Translations under genes and position numbers: made by a program
In this document: piece after piece, positions 24,756 to 33,435 of the stretch
How positions within the stretch are numbered: the stretch's first letter is position 1
How the letters are laid out: the number at the start of each line of letters is the position of its first letter
NCBI GenBank assembly: GCA_900768685.1
Contig: CAAGDX010000025.1
Span: forward strand, 49,725-113,724
Source: Bacteroidales bacterium
Lineage (GTDB): Bacteria > Bacteroidota > Bacteroidia > Bacteroidales > Muribaculaceae
Reading direction: 5' to 3'
Length of the DNA: 64,000 bases
Notes under the pieces: model-generated
Told to the model about the DNA's origin: nothing
Seen by the model: only the letters and a program-made list of their open reading frames with translations
The model's database searches: none

Positions 24756-25490
24756 TTATTCTGCTTCTTCGTCTTCTTTCATATTGTGGAATACGTTCTG
24801 AACGTCTTCGTCGTCCTCAAGTTTTTCAAGGAGCTTTTCAATAGTAGCTCTTTGCTCTGCATTAACTTCCTTGAGGTCGTTAGGGATACGTTCAAATTCC
24901 GCACTTACAATTTCAAAGCCGTTGCTTTCAAGGTATTTCTGAATGTTTGCAAATTCTTCAAAAGCACCGTAAAGCATGATTTCGCCTTCTTCATCGTCCG
25001 GAACTATTTCATCTACACCGTAGTCGATAAGTTCAAGTTCGAGGTCTTCCAGAGAAATGCCTTCTTTAGCCTTGATTTTGAAAACACTTTTGTGCTCGAA
25101 AAGGAATGTGAGTGAACCCTGTGTGCCGAGTGTACCGCCAAACTTAGTGAAATAAGAGCGTACGTTTGCCACAGTACGAGTGTTGTTGTCTGTAGCAGCT
25201 TCCACGAAGATAGCGATTCCGAAAGGTCCGTATCCTTCGTATGTTATTTCTTTATAGTCGCCTGCATCCTTGTCTGTAGCTTTCTTGATAGCGCGTTCTA
25301 CAGTGTCCTTAGGCATATTTGCAGCCTTCGCATTCTGGAGGAGTACGCGAAGACGCGGGTTTGCAGTAGCGTCCGGTCCGCCGGCTTTAACGGCGATAGT
25401 GATTTCTTTACCAATACGGGTAAATGTGCGTGACATATTACCCCAACGTTTGAGTTTTCTTGCTTTGCGATATTCAAAGGCTCTTCCCAT
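24756..25490 (-). CDS. yebC: YebC/PmpR family protein
   Basis: A 244-residue member of the TACO1/YebC family, first described as transcriptional regulators and more recently linked to translation of difficult (proline-rich) sequences. The N-terminus MGRAFEYRKARKLKRWGNMSRTF is typical of the bacteroidal type, followed by KEITIAVKAGGPDATANPRLR and a YEGYGPFGIAIFVE segment. The C-terminus is acidic (DDEDVQNVF). It is 48 bases downstream of pheT on the same strand and ends at a clear terminator. Confidence 0.93.
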   Translation of the reverse strand: MGRAFEYRKARKLKRWGNMSRTFTRIGKEITIAVKAGGPDATANPRLRVLLQNAKAANMPKDTVERAIKKATDKDAGDYKEITYEGYGPFGIAIFVEAATDNNTRTVANVRSYFTKFGGTLGTQGSLTFLFEHKSVFKIKAKEGISLEDLELELIDYGVDEIVPDDEEGEIMLYGAFEEFANIQKYLESNGFEIVSAEFERIPNDLKEVNAEQRATIEKLLEKLEDDEDVQNVFHNMKEDEEAE

Positions 25491-25538
25491 AGGTGTTGTT
25501 TAGTTTTGTTGTATTATTATGTTGATTTTTTACTTTTT

Positions 25539-28010
25539 TTATCTGAGTTCAGCACCAATCTGCTTTTTGAGGTTAGCTATGATTTTGCTCATGATAGCAT
25601 CAATCTGCTTGTCCTGCATGGTTTTTTCATCGTCTTGGAGAGTGATGGTGATGGCGTAAGATTTTTTACCTTCCGGAAGGTTTTTGCCTTCATAAACGTC
25701 AAAGAGTTTAACGCTGCGGAGGAGTTTTCTTTCGCTTTCACGGACAGCGGCTTCAATTCGTTCCATAGTCACGTTTTTGTCTATAAGCAATGCCAAGTCG
25801 CGAACCACAGGCTGTGTTTTTGGTAGCGGAGTGTATGTGACTTTGCTGCGGAGTGACATTTGCACGAGTTGTTTCCAGTCCAGTTCAGCGTAAATCACGT
25901 CTTGCTTGATGTCAAGTTTTTTGAGTTGTGCTTTAGCCACATTTCCCATAGTTCCGATATGCTTGCCGCTTCTAGTGTCAATAGAGATAGCGGCGGCAAA
26001 AAGTTCGCAACCCGTTTTCTGTGAGAGCACTATTTCTTTACTGTTCACACCAAGGCGGATGAGAATATTTGCGATGATGGCTTTGAGGTCGTAGATTGAG
26101 GCTGCGGTTGCAACGGAGTTCCAGGACTGAGTGCGAATATTTCCGGTGAGCCAGATTGCGAGTCGTGCTTTTTCGCTGAAAGGAGCAAGCGGTGCTTCTT
26201 CTGTGGATTGAGTTTCCGGATTGCAGAAATATGTGTTTCCGAATTCATACATCATCAAGTCGCTGAGACGGCGGTTGATGTTGTGGGCTATAGATTCAAG
26301 TCCGCCGAAAAGCAGTGTCTGACGCATCACGTTCAGGTCGTTGCTGAGCGGATTGAGCAGGTGAACGCAGTTGCTTGCGGGGTATTCCTTAAGGTCTGCA
26401 TAGTATGCTTCGGCAGTGAGTGAATTGTTGAGAATTTCATTGAAACCTTGTGCCGTGAGTTGCTCGGAAATCATCTTTTGCAAGTCGTCGGCAGCATCAG
26501 TTGCAGTCTTGAAAGAGAGAGAAGCGTGGAGGGCTTGTGGCATCTCGATATTGTTGTAGCCGTAAATACGAAGAACGTCTTCCACAACGTCGCAAGGACG
26601 AGTCACGTCAACTCTGTACGTTGGAATTGCGAGGTTCACCGCACCTTCTTCGCGTGAAACTATTTCTATTTCAAGTGCTTTGAGGATAGCGTCAACCGTT
26701 TCTTCCGGTATATCTTTACCAATGAGGTCACGGAGATACTGATATTCAAGTTTTACGTTTGCAGGAGCAACAGGTGCAGGGTATATATCCACAAAATCTC
26801 CTGCTATTTCGCCGCCTGCGAGTTGCTGAATCATTTGTGCCGCAACTTTGAGGGCATACATTGTGCCGTTAGGGTCAACACCTCTTTCAAAACGGAAAGA
26901 TGAGTCTGTGCTGAGGGTGTGGCGGCGAGCCGTTTTGCGAACGGAAGTAGGGTTAAAGCAAGCACTTTCAATAAATACGGAAGTGGTCTCGTCTGTAACG
27001 CCGGAGTCAAGTCCGCCGAAAACGCCTGCAATACACATCGGTTCTTCCGCATTGCATATCATCAGGTCGTGGCTGTCCAGTTTGTGTTCAACGCCGTCAA
27101 GTGTAGTGAACGGAGTGCCGTCTGCACATGTTTTCACCACTATTTTGCCTCCTTTTATTTTGTCCAAGTCAAAGCAGTGGAGCGGCTGGCAGAAAGCGTG
27201 GAGAATAAAGTTTGTGATATCTACAATGTTGTTTATCGGGCGAAGTCCTATAGCGTTCAGTTTGTCTTTCAGCCATTGCGGACTTTCTGCCACCTTTATG
27301 TCACGGATAGTGATTCCGCAATACCTTGTGCATGCCTCCGGGTTTGCCACTTCCACGCTGATAGCACTGCCGGCAGACTTGTTTGTTTCAAATGTGTCTG
27401 CAGTGGGGCGGTGGAGAGGAGCGGAGATGCCTGAAGCGGTGAGTTTTGCACTCAGGTCGCGTGCCACACCGTAGTGTGAAGCTGCATCAATGCGGTTTGG
27501 TGTGAGGTCCACTTCCAGGATATAGTCGGAAGAAATACCATAGTATTCAGCCGCCGGAGTGCCGGGTGCCACTTCTTCTTTGAGGACTATTATGCCGTCG
27601 TGAGAGTTACCGATTCCGATTTCGTCTTCCGCACATATCATGCCGAAAGATTCCACACCGCGTATTTTGGATTTTTTGATTTTAAATTCTTTGTCGCCGT
27701 CGTAGAGAGTTGTGCCGACGGTTGCCACAATCACCGTTTGTCCTGCAGCCACGTTTGGAGCGCCGCATACGATTTGTGTAGCTTGTCCGTCGCCCAGGTC
27801 AACAGTTGTGATATGCAGGTGGTCGCTGTCCGGGTGTTCCGTGCAAGTGAGCACTTTACCCACAACGATTCCGCGAAGTCCGCCGCGAATTGATTCTACT
27901 TCTTCCACAGAGCCTGTTTCAAGGCCGATAGACGTAAGTGCTGCTGCGAGTTCATCGGGACTGAGGTTAAAGTCCACGTACTCTTTAAGCCATTTGTATG
28001 ATATATTCAT
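25539..28010 (-). CDS. pheT: Phenylalanyl-tRNA synthetase beta subunit
   Basis: An 823-residue subunit of the alpha2beta2 enzyme that charges tRNA-Phe; it holds editing and tRNA-binding functions. The start MNISYKWLKEYVDF leads to a tRNA-binding OB fold (residues 40-150). The B3/B4 editing domain follows (ICNAEEPMCIAGVFGGLDSGV). B5 and the catalytic-like core then appear (TARRHTLSTDSSFRFERGVDP), and an anticodon-binding FDX domain closes the protein (FDVYEGKNLPEGKKSYAITI). The alpha subunit gene pheS is not in the window. A strong promoter lies 85 bases upstream. Confidence 0.96.
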   Translation of the reverse strand: MNISYKWLKEYVDFNLSPDELAAALTSIGLETGSVEEVESIRGGLRGIVVGKVLTCTEHPDSDHLHITTVDLGDGQATQIVCGAPNVAAGQTVIVATVGTTLYDGDKEFKIKKSKIRGVESFGMICAEDEIGIGNSHDGIIVLKEEVAPGTPAAEYYGISSDYILEVDLTPNRIDAASHYGVARDLSAKLTASGISAPLHRPTADTFETNKSAGSAISVEVANPEACTRYCGITIRDIKVAESPQWLKDKLNAIGLRPINNIVDITNFILHAFCQPLHCFDLDKIKGGKIVVKTCADGTPFTTLDGVEHKLDSHDLMICNAEEPMCIAGVFGGLDSGVTDETTSVFIESACFNPTSVRKTARRHTLSTDSSFRFERGVDPNGTMYALKVAAQMIQQLAGGEIAGDFVDIYPAPVAPANVKLEYQYLRDLIGKDIPEETVDAILKALEIEIVSREEGAVNLAIPTYRVDVTRPCDVVEDVLRIYGYNNIEMPQALHASLSFKTATDAADDLQKMISEQLTAQGFNEILNNSLTAEAYYADLKEYPASNCVHLLNPLSNDLNVMRQTLLFGGLESIAHNINRRLSDLMMYEFGNTYFCNPETQSTEEAPLAPFSEKARLAIWLTGNIRTQSWNSVATAASIYDLKAIIANILIRLGVNSKEIVLSQKTGCELFAAAISIDTRSGKHIGTMGNVAKAQLKKLDIKQDVIYAELDWKQLVQMSLRSKVTYTPLPKTQPVVRDLALLIDKNVTMERIEAAVRESERKLLRSVKLFDVYEGKNLPEGKKSYAITITLQDDEKTMQDKQIDAIMSKIIANLKKQIGAELR

Positions 28011-28094
28011 TGTTATGTGATGTTTTATTGCAATAAAATGGACATAACCGCAAGGTTTTTTGGCAATAACCCCCTGCGTATGCGTTTAATCGTG

Positions 28095-28125
28095 CAAATT
28101 TACGAAGAATACGTTTATTCTCCAA
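28095..28125 (-). promoter_or_regulatory. Promoter of pheT
   Basis: On the minus strand, TTG (28123-28125), 20 bases, TAAATTTG (28095-28102). It leaves a leader of about 80 nt, long for this window. I could not recognise a T-box or leader peptide in it. Confidence 0.75.
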
Positions 28126-28159
28126 AAAAAATCCGATATGGTTTGCTTAAAATCGGATT

Positions 28160-28285
28160 TTTACATTTTCCCAAGGTGTTTTTACTTAAAAATGTACACT
28201 TTTCCAAGGTGCTTTTGGGGTAAAATTTACATTTTTCCAAGGTGTTTTTGGCTAAAAATGTACACTTTTCCAAGTTTTTTGACTT
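28160..28285. repeat. Tandem 33-bp repeat, about 3.7 copies with 66-bp higher order
   Basis: Units start at 28160, 28193, 28226 and 28259, each with the core TTTTCCAAGGTG followed by a T-rich run and AAAA. Units 1 and 3 begin TTTACATTTT; units 2 and 4 begin TGTACACTTT. Because 33 is divisible by 3, one frame stays open and encodes an 11-residue repeat, but there is no start signal. It lies in the 510-bp spacer between pheT and the DUF4143 ATPase. Confidence 0.85.
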
Positions 28286-28343
28286 TTGCAAAGGTAAAAA
28301 TATTATTGGAAAAATGCAAAATAAGGTTCAAAAAACTGCCTCT

Positions 28344-28383
28344 CACTGACAAAAACTGTGCATTTGCACACTTTTCGTCAGTG
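28344..28383. repeat. 40-bp inverted repeat, copy A
   Basis: Arms CACTGACAAAAA and TTTTCGTCAGTG. In this copy an inner hairpin (GTGC-ATTT-GCAC) extends the pairing almost throughout. A second copy of the same length lies at 28473. Confidence 0.85.
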
Positions 28384-28441
28384 TTTTTGTGATTTATAGG
28401 AGAAAGTTTGTTATGTAAATATTTGATTTATTGATAAATAG

Positions 28442-28472
28442 TTGCATTTATGAAAATAAATTCTTAACTTTG
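28442..28472 (+). promoter_or_regulatory. Promoter of the DUF4143 ATPase gene
   Basis: TTG (28442-28444), 20 bases, TAACTTTG (28465-28472). Transcription should start at about 28478, inside inverted repeat copy B, which therefore forms the 5' end of the mRNA or an operator. Confidence 0.8.
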
Positions 28473-28512
28473 CACTGACAAAAACTGTGCATTTACTCAC
28501 TTTTCGTCAGTG
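28473..28512. repeat. 40-bp inverted repeat, copy B, at the ATPase transcription start
   Basis: Same arms as copy A (CACTGACAAAAA / TTTTCGTCAGTG), with differences confined to the centre (ACTCAC in place of GCACAC). It abuts the -7 box and ends 7 bases before the ATG at 28520. Confidence 0.85.
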
Positions 28513-28519
28513 TACTACT

Positions 28520-29770
28520 ATGGAAATAAAGAGAGATAGATACTTAAAAGACTTAATATCAGTACGTCACAACGGTCTGATTAAGATTATTACCGGATTA
28601 CGAAGAAGCGGAAAATCATATATTCTATTTAAGATTTTTTCCGATTGGCTAATCCGGGAAGGTGGTACTGATGCAAAACATATAATTAAAATAGACCTTG
28701 AAGATAGAAGAAATTCTGATTTGAGAAATCCTGATAATCTTCTCAACTACATTGATTCCAAGTTCGTAGATGACCGGATGCACTATATTCTGATAGATGA
28801 AGTGCAATTGGTAAAGGAATTTGAAGATGTGCTAAATAGCTATCTTAAGATTGATAATGCAGATATTTATGTCACGGGTAGTAATTCCCGATTTTTATCC
28901 GCAGATGTGATAACCACTTTCCGTGGCAGAGGTGAGGAAATCCGAGTTTTTCCATTAAATTTCAGTGAGTACCTTTCTGCAGTCTCTGTTAGTAAAGAGA
29001 AAGCGTTGTATGACTATATGATTTATGGTGGGCTCCCGCAGGTTTTGACTTATGATTCAATAGCACGCAAAACATCATACTTAAAATCGCTTTTTTCACA
29101 AACTTACCTTAAAGATATTAAGGAAAGATACAAAATTGTGTATGATGATGCAATGGCGGATTTGCTTAATATCCTTTCTTCAGGTATAGGGAGTCTTACT
29201 AATCCGACAAAAATCAAAGATACTTTTGAAAGCGTGGCTAATGTGAAATTAAGCAGAACTACAATAAAAGAGTATATTGATTATATTTGTGATTCTTTCC
29301 TTATTGAAAAGTCTTTAAGATATGATATTAAAGGAAGAAAGTATATAGATTCACCGTATAAAGTGTATTTTACAGACCTCGGCTTAAGAAATGCGTGGCT
29401 TAATTTCAGACAAATTGAATTTACGCATATTATGGAAAATGTTATATACAATGAACTCAGATGTCGTGGTTTTAACGTAGATGTAGGAGTTGTAAAAGTG
29501 CAGGAAAGTGATGAAAATGATGTGAGGATAAGAAAACAACTTGAAGTGGATTTTATTTGCAATAGAGGGTTTGAAAAATTTTATATTCAGTCTGCTTTTC
29601 GTATGCCTGATGAGGACAAAATGAAGCAGGAGATGGCTTCTCTAATAAAAATTGAAGATTCTTTCAAAAAAATAATCATTGTGGGGGAAGATTGCCCAAA
29701 AGTCGTAACGGAAAATGGTATTACTATTATTGGTATTTATGATTTTTTGCTAAACGAAAATTCTATATGA
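28520..29770 (+). CDS. AAA+ ATPase with C-terminal DUF4143 nuclease-like domain
   Basis: A 416-residue protein. Walker A is ITGLRRSGKSYILFKIF near residue 24; Walker B is HYILIDEVQLVKEF near residue 85; VYVTGSNSRFL follows as sensor. The C-terminal DUF4143 part contains LEVDFICN, an E-x-D pattern compatible with a PD-(D/E)XK fold. These stand-alone ATPases are abundant in anaerobic gut bacteria and archaea; function is unknown, and links to mobile elements or defence are often suggested. The ATG at 28520 is chosen because the promoter and inverted repeat fill the longer frame. AT-rich codon use differs from the neighbours, suggesting lateral transfer. Confidence 0.88.
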   Translation: MEIKRDRYLKDLISVRHNGLIKIITGLRRSGKSYILFKIFSDWLIREGGTDAKHIIKIDLEDRRNSDLRNPDNLLNYIDSKFVDDRMHYILIDEVQLVKEFEDVLNSYLKIDNADIYVTGSNSRFLSADVITTFRGRGEEIRVFPLNFSEYLSAVSVSKEKALYDYMIYGGLPQVLTYDSIARKTSYLKSLFSQTYLKDIKERYKIVYDDAMADLLNILSSGIGSLTNPTKIKDTFESVANVKLSRTTIKEYIDYICDSFLIEKSLRYDIKGRKYIDSPYKVYFTDLGLRNAWLNFRQIEFTHIMENVIYNELRCRGFNVDVGVVKVQESDENDVRIRKQLEVDFICNRGFEKFYIQSAFRMPDEDKMKQEMASLIKIEDSFKKIIIVGEDCPKVVTENGITIIGIYDFLLNENSI

Positions 29771-29823
29771 ATTCTTTAACATTTTTTTTGAAAAAACGTT
29801 AAAGCAAGAAATGAAATAATTAT

Positions 29824-29831
29824 TAAATTTG
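29824..29831 (+). promoter_or_regulatory. -7 box of the Lrp/AsnC gene
   Basis: TAAATTTG at 29824-29831, 41 bases before the ATG at 29873. No TTG at the expected -33 distance. Confidence 0.5.
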
Positions 29832-29872
29832 CCCAAAAATCTGATACCGGATAACATAAATTTTAATTTATC

Positions 29873-30331
29873 ATGGAGAAAATCGACAAAATTGATCGTC
29901 AAATCTTGCAAATTGTAATGCACAATGCGCGTACCCCGTCTAAGGATATTGCAGTGGTGTGTGGTGTGTCACGTGCCGCTATTCATCAAAGAATCCAGAG
30001 GCTTATCGACCTTAAAGTTATTACAGGTTCCGGATATCATGTGAGCCATAAAGCACTGGGTTTTTCCACTTGCACTTATATTGGAATCAACCTGGAGCGT
30101 GGTGCAATGTATCGTGATGTGGTGCCGCAACTTGAAAAAATTCCGGAAGTGGTGGAATGTCATTACACTACCGGACCTTACACAATGTTTATCAAACTCT
30201 ATGCTCGTGACAATGAACATCTTATGGACTTGCTGAATAATAAAATCCAGCAAATCCCGGGTATTACAGGTACTGAAACTCTCATTTCATTGGATTTGAG
30301 TATTGATAGAGAACTGCCTATTGAAGTGTGA
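29873..30331 (+). CDS. Lrp/AsnC family transcriptional regulator
   Basis: A 152-residue one-component regulator that binds amino acids or related metabolites. The helix-turn-helix occupies residues 5-50 (IDRQILQIVMHNARTPSKDIA, VSRAAIHQRIQRLIDLKVI). The RAM ligand-binding domain follows with GINLERGAM and the conserved VVECHYTTGPYTMFIKLYARD segment. The target cannot be named: the flanking genes are an ATPase upstream and a convergent glycosidase-like gene downstream, so it is probably a free-standing regulator. Confidence 0.92.
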   Translation: MEKIDKIDRQILQIVMHNARTPSKDIAVVCGVSRAAIHQRIQRLIDLKVITGSGYHVSHKALGFSTCTYIGINLERGAMYRDVVPQLEKIPEVVECHYTTGPYTMFIKLYARDNEHLMDLLNNKIQQIPGITGTETLISLDLSIDRELPIEV

Positions 30332-30380
30332 TTTTGCCGGGCAGTGATATGCAAGTCATATCGCTGACAAAATAAAAAAT

Positions 30381-30420
30381 AAAGCTGTGCCATTTGCGAT
30401 GACACAGCTTTATTTTTTCT
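30381..30420. terminator. Bidirectional terminator between the Lrp and GHL10 genes
   Basis: Stem AAAGCTGTGCCAT / ATGACACAGCTTT (30381-30393, 30399-30411) with one mismatch, T-rich on the right and A-rich on the left. Confidence 0.8.
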
Positions 30421-30431
30421 TTTGTGTTTGA

Positions 30432-33134
30432 TTATTTCACAATGTGCTTGAGAGTGACGGTTTTGTCGGCTGTAGCCACTTTCACGAGGTAAAGTCCTGC
30501 GGAAAGTTTGCTCAGGTCTATGCTGCTGTTGCTTTCAGCTGCAAGGATTTCCACGCCTGCTGCATTATAAACTTTCACGTCTGCAAGTATGCCGTTGAGT
30601 TCGAGAACGTTGCCGTTTATAGCGAAGTCACTTGTTTCAATATCTTCCACTGCACCAACAGCACCTTTATACACTGCGGAGATAACCGGAGAATAGTCTG
30701 TTTTTACAGTAGAGTCTGTTGAGTCAACATAGTAAGCGAGAGCACGGAAATAGTATGTGGTGCCTTCCTTGAATTTTGTTGAGAATTTGGAAATTACCGG
30801 TGATTCCCATTCGCCTGTGCCACCACGCTGAATCCAGATGCTACGAGCAGGGAATGTGTTTGATGTGCAAATTTCAAACTGGAGGCTTTGAACACCTGCA
30901 GCCTGTGCTACTTTCACCACGTCTGTGCCGTAGAAATCACATCCTTCTGTAGGGAATAAGATTGTAGGAGCGGAAACTGCAATGAACAGTGTTTTGAAGC
31001 CGACAGGGTCTGTTTTAACGGTTTCACCGTCTTTTGTATATACAAGGCGTACGAAATAGTCTGTGTTTGCTGCAAGAACGTATTGTTCTACGGTGCAAGA
31101 ACCTGTTGAAGATTCTTTCTCCCAGAGTACGCTGTCAAAAGTTTTGGTAGTTGAGATTTGTACATTCACGGTGCGGTTATTCGGGCTCCAAGTGATTGTA
31201 GGCGTGAGTGAAGAGCCGGTAGTGCCGTCTGTAGGACTTGTGATGTGAATCATTATTACCTTAAATGGAACAGCTGCTGAAATGCCGTCAATGCAGTTGT
31301 TTGCCATTGAACGCACTCTCCAGTAAAGCTGAGTATCCAGCGGAAGGCTTTCAATAGCGGAAGAAGAAAGATTTGTTTCACTTGTTTGACCTGTTGCGAG
31401 GAGAGTTTTGAATTGGCTGTCTGTAGAAACTTCCACGGTGTAAACGCTTGCTTTTTCCACTGCGTTCCATTCAAAGATAAACGGAGCTTCGATAGTCTGG
31501 TTTGCAGATGGAACTTTGAGTGTAGGAGCGGGAAGTTGTTCTGTAGCAACGCCGGAGAAAGTGGCGCTGTATTCATTGCCCTCACGGTCATATACGCATA
31601 CTGCATAGTTGTAACCTGCGAGTTTGTTGTTTGGGATTGTGTATGAGTTTGTGTAAGTCATGCCGAGGAGGTATTCCACTTCTTTCTGGAAGTTTTCCAC
31701 AGGAATAGTTGTAGGCACGGCATATACGGTGTAGCGTACGTTGTCGTAGCCGTCCCAGGTGAGAGTGCTTCCGCTGAGAGTGATATTTTTCACAAGACCG
31801 GGGTTGTTGCCTGCTTTGAAAGTCATCACCGGGCGGAGTGCAGGTGTGTTGAATACGTTTACTCGGAGGTAGTGTCCGAAAAGTGGAGCAGTTTTGTAAG
31901 CGTATTTAGCGGACCAGAAAACGGAACCGGGATTGCCGTCCAGTGAAGAGCTACGGTTTAGGCGAACTTCGTTTGCGTATTCTGCAAAAGTAGTGCCGTT
32001 AGGACCGTCTGCTTTTTGTGAAATTTTAGACTCTTCAATTCGTGACATCTGCTGTTCTTCCGTGCTTCTGCTGGAGGATGTGAGAGATGTGATAGAATGA
32101 GAAACGTAGAGGTGTCTATTAAATGTGTTTGCCACTTCGCTCCACCAAGGCACTGCTTTTTGATAATCTGTGCTGTTTCCGATTGTCCAATAAACTTGCG
32201 GAGAAATAAAGTCGATGCTGTGGTCTTTGAGCCACTGAACCGGTTCGGAATAGATGCCGTCATACTGCCAGTCACTACCTGTAGGACAAGCGGAAATGCC
32301 ATATTTCTTTGCAAGTGAAGCGTTTGTGCAGGCGATTCCGGCAGGAGAAATACCGAAAGACACCCATGGCTTGACGCTGTTTATCGTACTATGAACACTT
32401 TTTACCATATTGTTTACATTGTTGCGGCGCCAGTTTGCAAGTGAGAGAGTACCGCCTGCTGCTGTGTATTCGCTGTACTGGTCTGCATCTTGGGTGGAAA
32501 TGCCCTGGAGGTAGAAGTAGTCATCAAAAATTACGCCGTCAACGTCGTAATTTTTTACTATTTCTTTTATTATATCGCAAATACGCTGTGTTACTTCCGC
32601 TTTACCGGGGTTCAAGATTGATGCACCGTTAACGTCAATAATCCAGTCCGGATGCTCTGTGCGGTAACAACCGGGAAGTCCGTTCCATTGTCCGGAAACG
32701 GATTCATATCGGTAAGGATTAATCCATGCATGACATTCCATGCCGCGTTTATGACATTCGTCAACTACAAACTCCAGTGGGTCATATCCCGGATCCATAC
32801 CTCGAGTAGATACAAGGTCTGAAGACCATGGTTCATAACTGGATTTATAGAAAGCATCAGCTCTGCCGCGAACTTGAAACATCACAGCGTTGAAGTTATT
32901 CTTCTGCAGAGAGTCCAAGAGGGTAATCATTTCCGCTTTTTGCTGTTTGACGTAATAGTCTTTAGAGGATTGATTGGAACCGCTGACGAGGGAGCTCGGC
33001 CAGTCAAGTCGCCACACTGTTGCAATCCATGTTGCACGGAACTCTCTTTTCACCGGAGTGTCAGCAGCTTTTGCTGAAGTTATGCCCATTAAAGCCAACA
33101 GGCATATAATAAGCATGCTTTTTAATTGTTTCAT
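30432..33134 (-). CDS. Secreted GHL10 (DUF187) glycoside hydrolase-like protein with T9SS sorting domain
   Basis: A 900-residue protein with a signal peptide (residues 1-23, ending AKA). Residues 28-380 form the GHL10/YngK-type TIM barrel: REFRATWIATVWRLDWPS, VMFQVRGRADAFYKS, GMECHAWINPYRYES and DGVIFDDYFY with adjacent Asp residues likely in the active site. Fibronectin-like or CBM-like beta modules cover about 420-815, including FEWNAVEKASVYTVEVSTD. The last 80 residues (VYNAAGVEIL, LSAGLYLVKVATADKTVTLKHIV) match the type A C-terminal domain that targets proteins to type IX secretion. The glycan substrate is unknown; peptidoglycan or a surface glucan are both possible. Confidence 0.85.
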   Translation of the reverse strand: MKQLKSMLIICLLALMGITSAKAADTPVKREFRATWIATVWRLDWPSSLVSGSNQSSKDYYVKQQKAEMITLLDSLQKNNFNAVMFQVRGRADAFYKSSYEPWSSDLVSTRGMDPGYDPLEFVVDECHKRGMECHAWINPYRYESVSGQWNGLPGCYRTEHPDWIIDVNGASILNPGKAEVTQRICDIIKEIVKNYDVDGVIFDDYFYLQGISTQDADQYSEYTAAGGTLSLANWRRNNVNNMVKSVHSTINSVKPWVSFGISPAGIACTNASLAKKYGISACPTGSDWQYDGIYSEPVQWLKDHSIDFISPQVYWTIGNSTDYQKAVPWWSEVANTFNRHLYVSHSITSLTSSSRSTEEQQMSRIEESKISQKADGPNGTTFAEYANEVRLNRSSSLDGNPGSVFWSAKYAYKTAPLFGHYLRVNVFNTPALRPVMTFKAGNNPGLVKNITLSGSTLTWDGYDNVRYTVYAVPTTIPVENFQKEVEYLLGMTYTNSYTIPNNKLAGYNYAVCVYDREGNEYSATFSGVATEQLPAPTLKVPSANQTIEAPFIFEWNAVEKASVYTVEVSTDSQFKTLLATGQTSETNLSSSAIESLPLDTQLYWRVRSMANNCIDGISAAVPFKVIMIHITSPTDGTTGSSLTPTITWSPNNRTVNVQISTTKTFDSVLWEKESSTGSCTVEQYVLAANTDYFVRLVYTKDGETVKTDPVGFKTLFIAVSAPTILFPTEGCDFYGTDVVKVAQAAGVQSLQFEICTSNTFPARSIWIQRGGTGEWESPVISKFSTKFKEGTTYYFRALAYYVDSTDSTVKTDYSPVISAVYKGAVGAVEDIETSDFAINGNVLELNGILADVKVYNAAGVEILAAESNSSIDLSKLSAGLYLVKVATADKTVTLKHIVK

Positions 33135-33192
33135 AATTAGGTTTTAATTATTAGTATTTTATGTTATTATTTTTCCAAATTTTCTCAAGATG

Positions 33193-33223
33193 CAAATGTA
33201 CGGCTTTTAATTTTTACTTTCAA
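33193..33223 (-). promoter_or_regulatory. Promoter of the GHL10 gene
   Basis: On the minus strand, TTG (33221-33223), 20 bases, TACATTTG (33193-33200), 58 bases before the ATG at 33134. Confidence 0.75.
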
Positions 33224-33297
33224 AGAATTTAACATTTCTTTTATTAAATTTAGATTTTTATAAAACATTAATATAAAGGCTCTCAATCATACGAATC

Positions 33298-33362
33298 ACT
33301 CTAATCTCCTTAAAAACCTAAAATTCCCTAAAAACCTTAAGAGCCTTAAATAACCTAATCTC
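33298..33362. repeat. Degenerate short tandem word in a 300-bp spacer
   Basis: On the minus strand the segment reads as repeats of a 7-9 bp word of the form AAGGTTTTTAGG, bounded at both ends by GGAGATTAG. Apart from the promoter at 33193 and the hairpin at 33381, nothing else is seen between 33134 and 33436. Confidence 0.55.
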
Positions 33363-33380
33363 CTCTTCATCAAACAGCAA

Positions 33381-33415
33381 GGGCTGCAAACAGCCTTTTT
33401 CACTGCTTGCAGCCC
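33381..33415 (-). terminator. Hairpin after the C1 peptidase gene
   Basis: GGGCTGCAAACAG (33381-33393) pairs with CTGCTTGCAGCCC (33403-33415) apart from one A/C mismatch. The T-tail on the minus strand is weak (TTGCTGTTTG), so termination may be inefficient. Confidence 0.6.
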
Positions 33416-33435
33416 TAAGAACTATTTCAGAAAGA

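Noticed and set aside
28010..28094. T-box or leader-peptide attenuator in the pheT leader
   Set aside because: No Phe-rich short frame, no T-box core and no terminator hairpin could be read.
28160..28285. CRISPR array
   Set aside because: The 33-bp units are contiguous tandem repeats with no unique spacers, and no cas genes are present.
28138..28392. An open frame with 11-residue repeats (FPRCFWLKMYT type) across the tandem repeat
   Set aside because: The openness follows from a 33-bp period. No promoter or start context is seen, and it ends in the inverted repeat.
28384..28472. Phase-variable invertible promoter between the two 40-bp elements
   Set aside because: The elements are in direct orientation as units (each is itself palindromic), no recombinase gene is near, and the promoter already faces the ATPase. 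Inversion cannot be excluded but is not supported.
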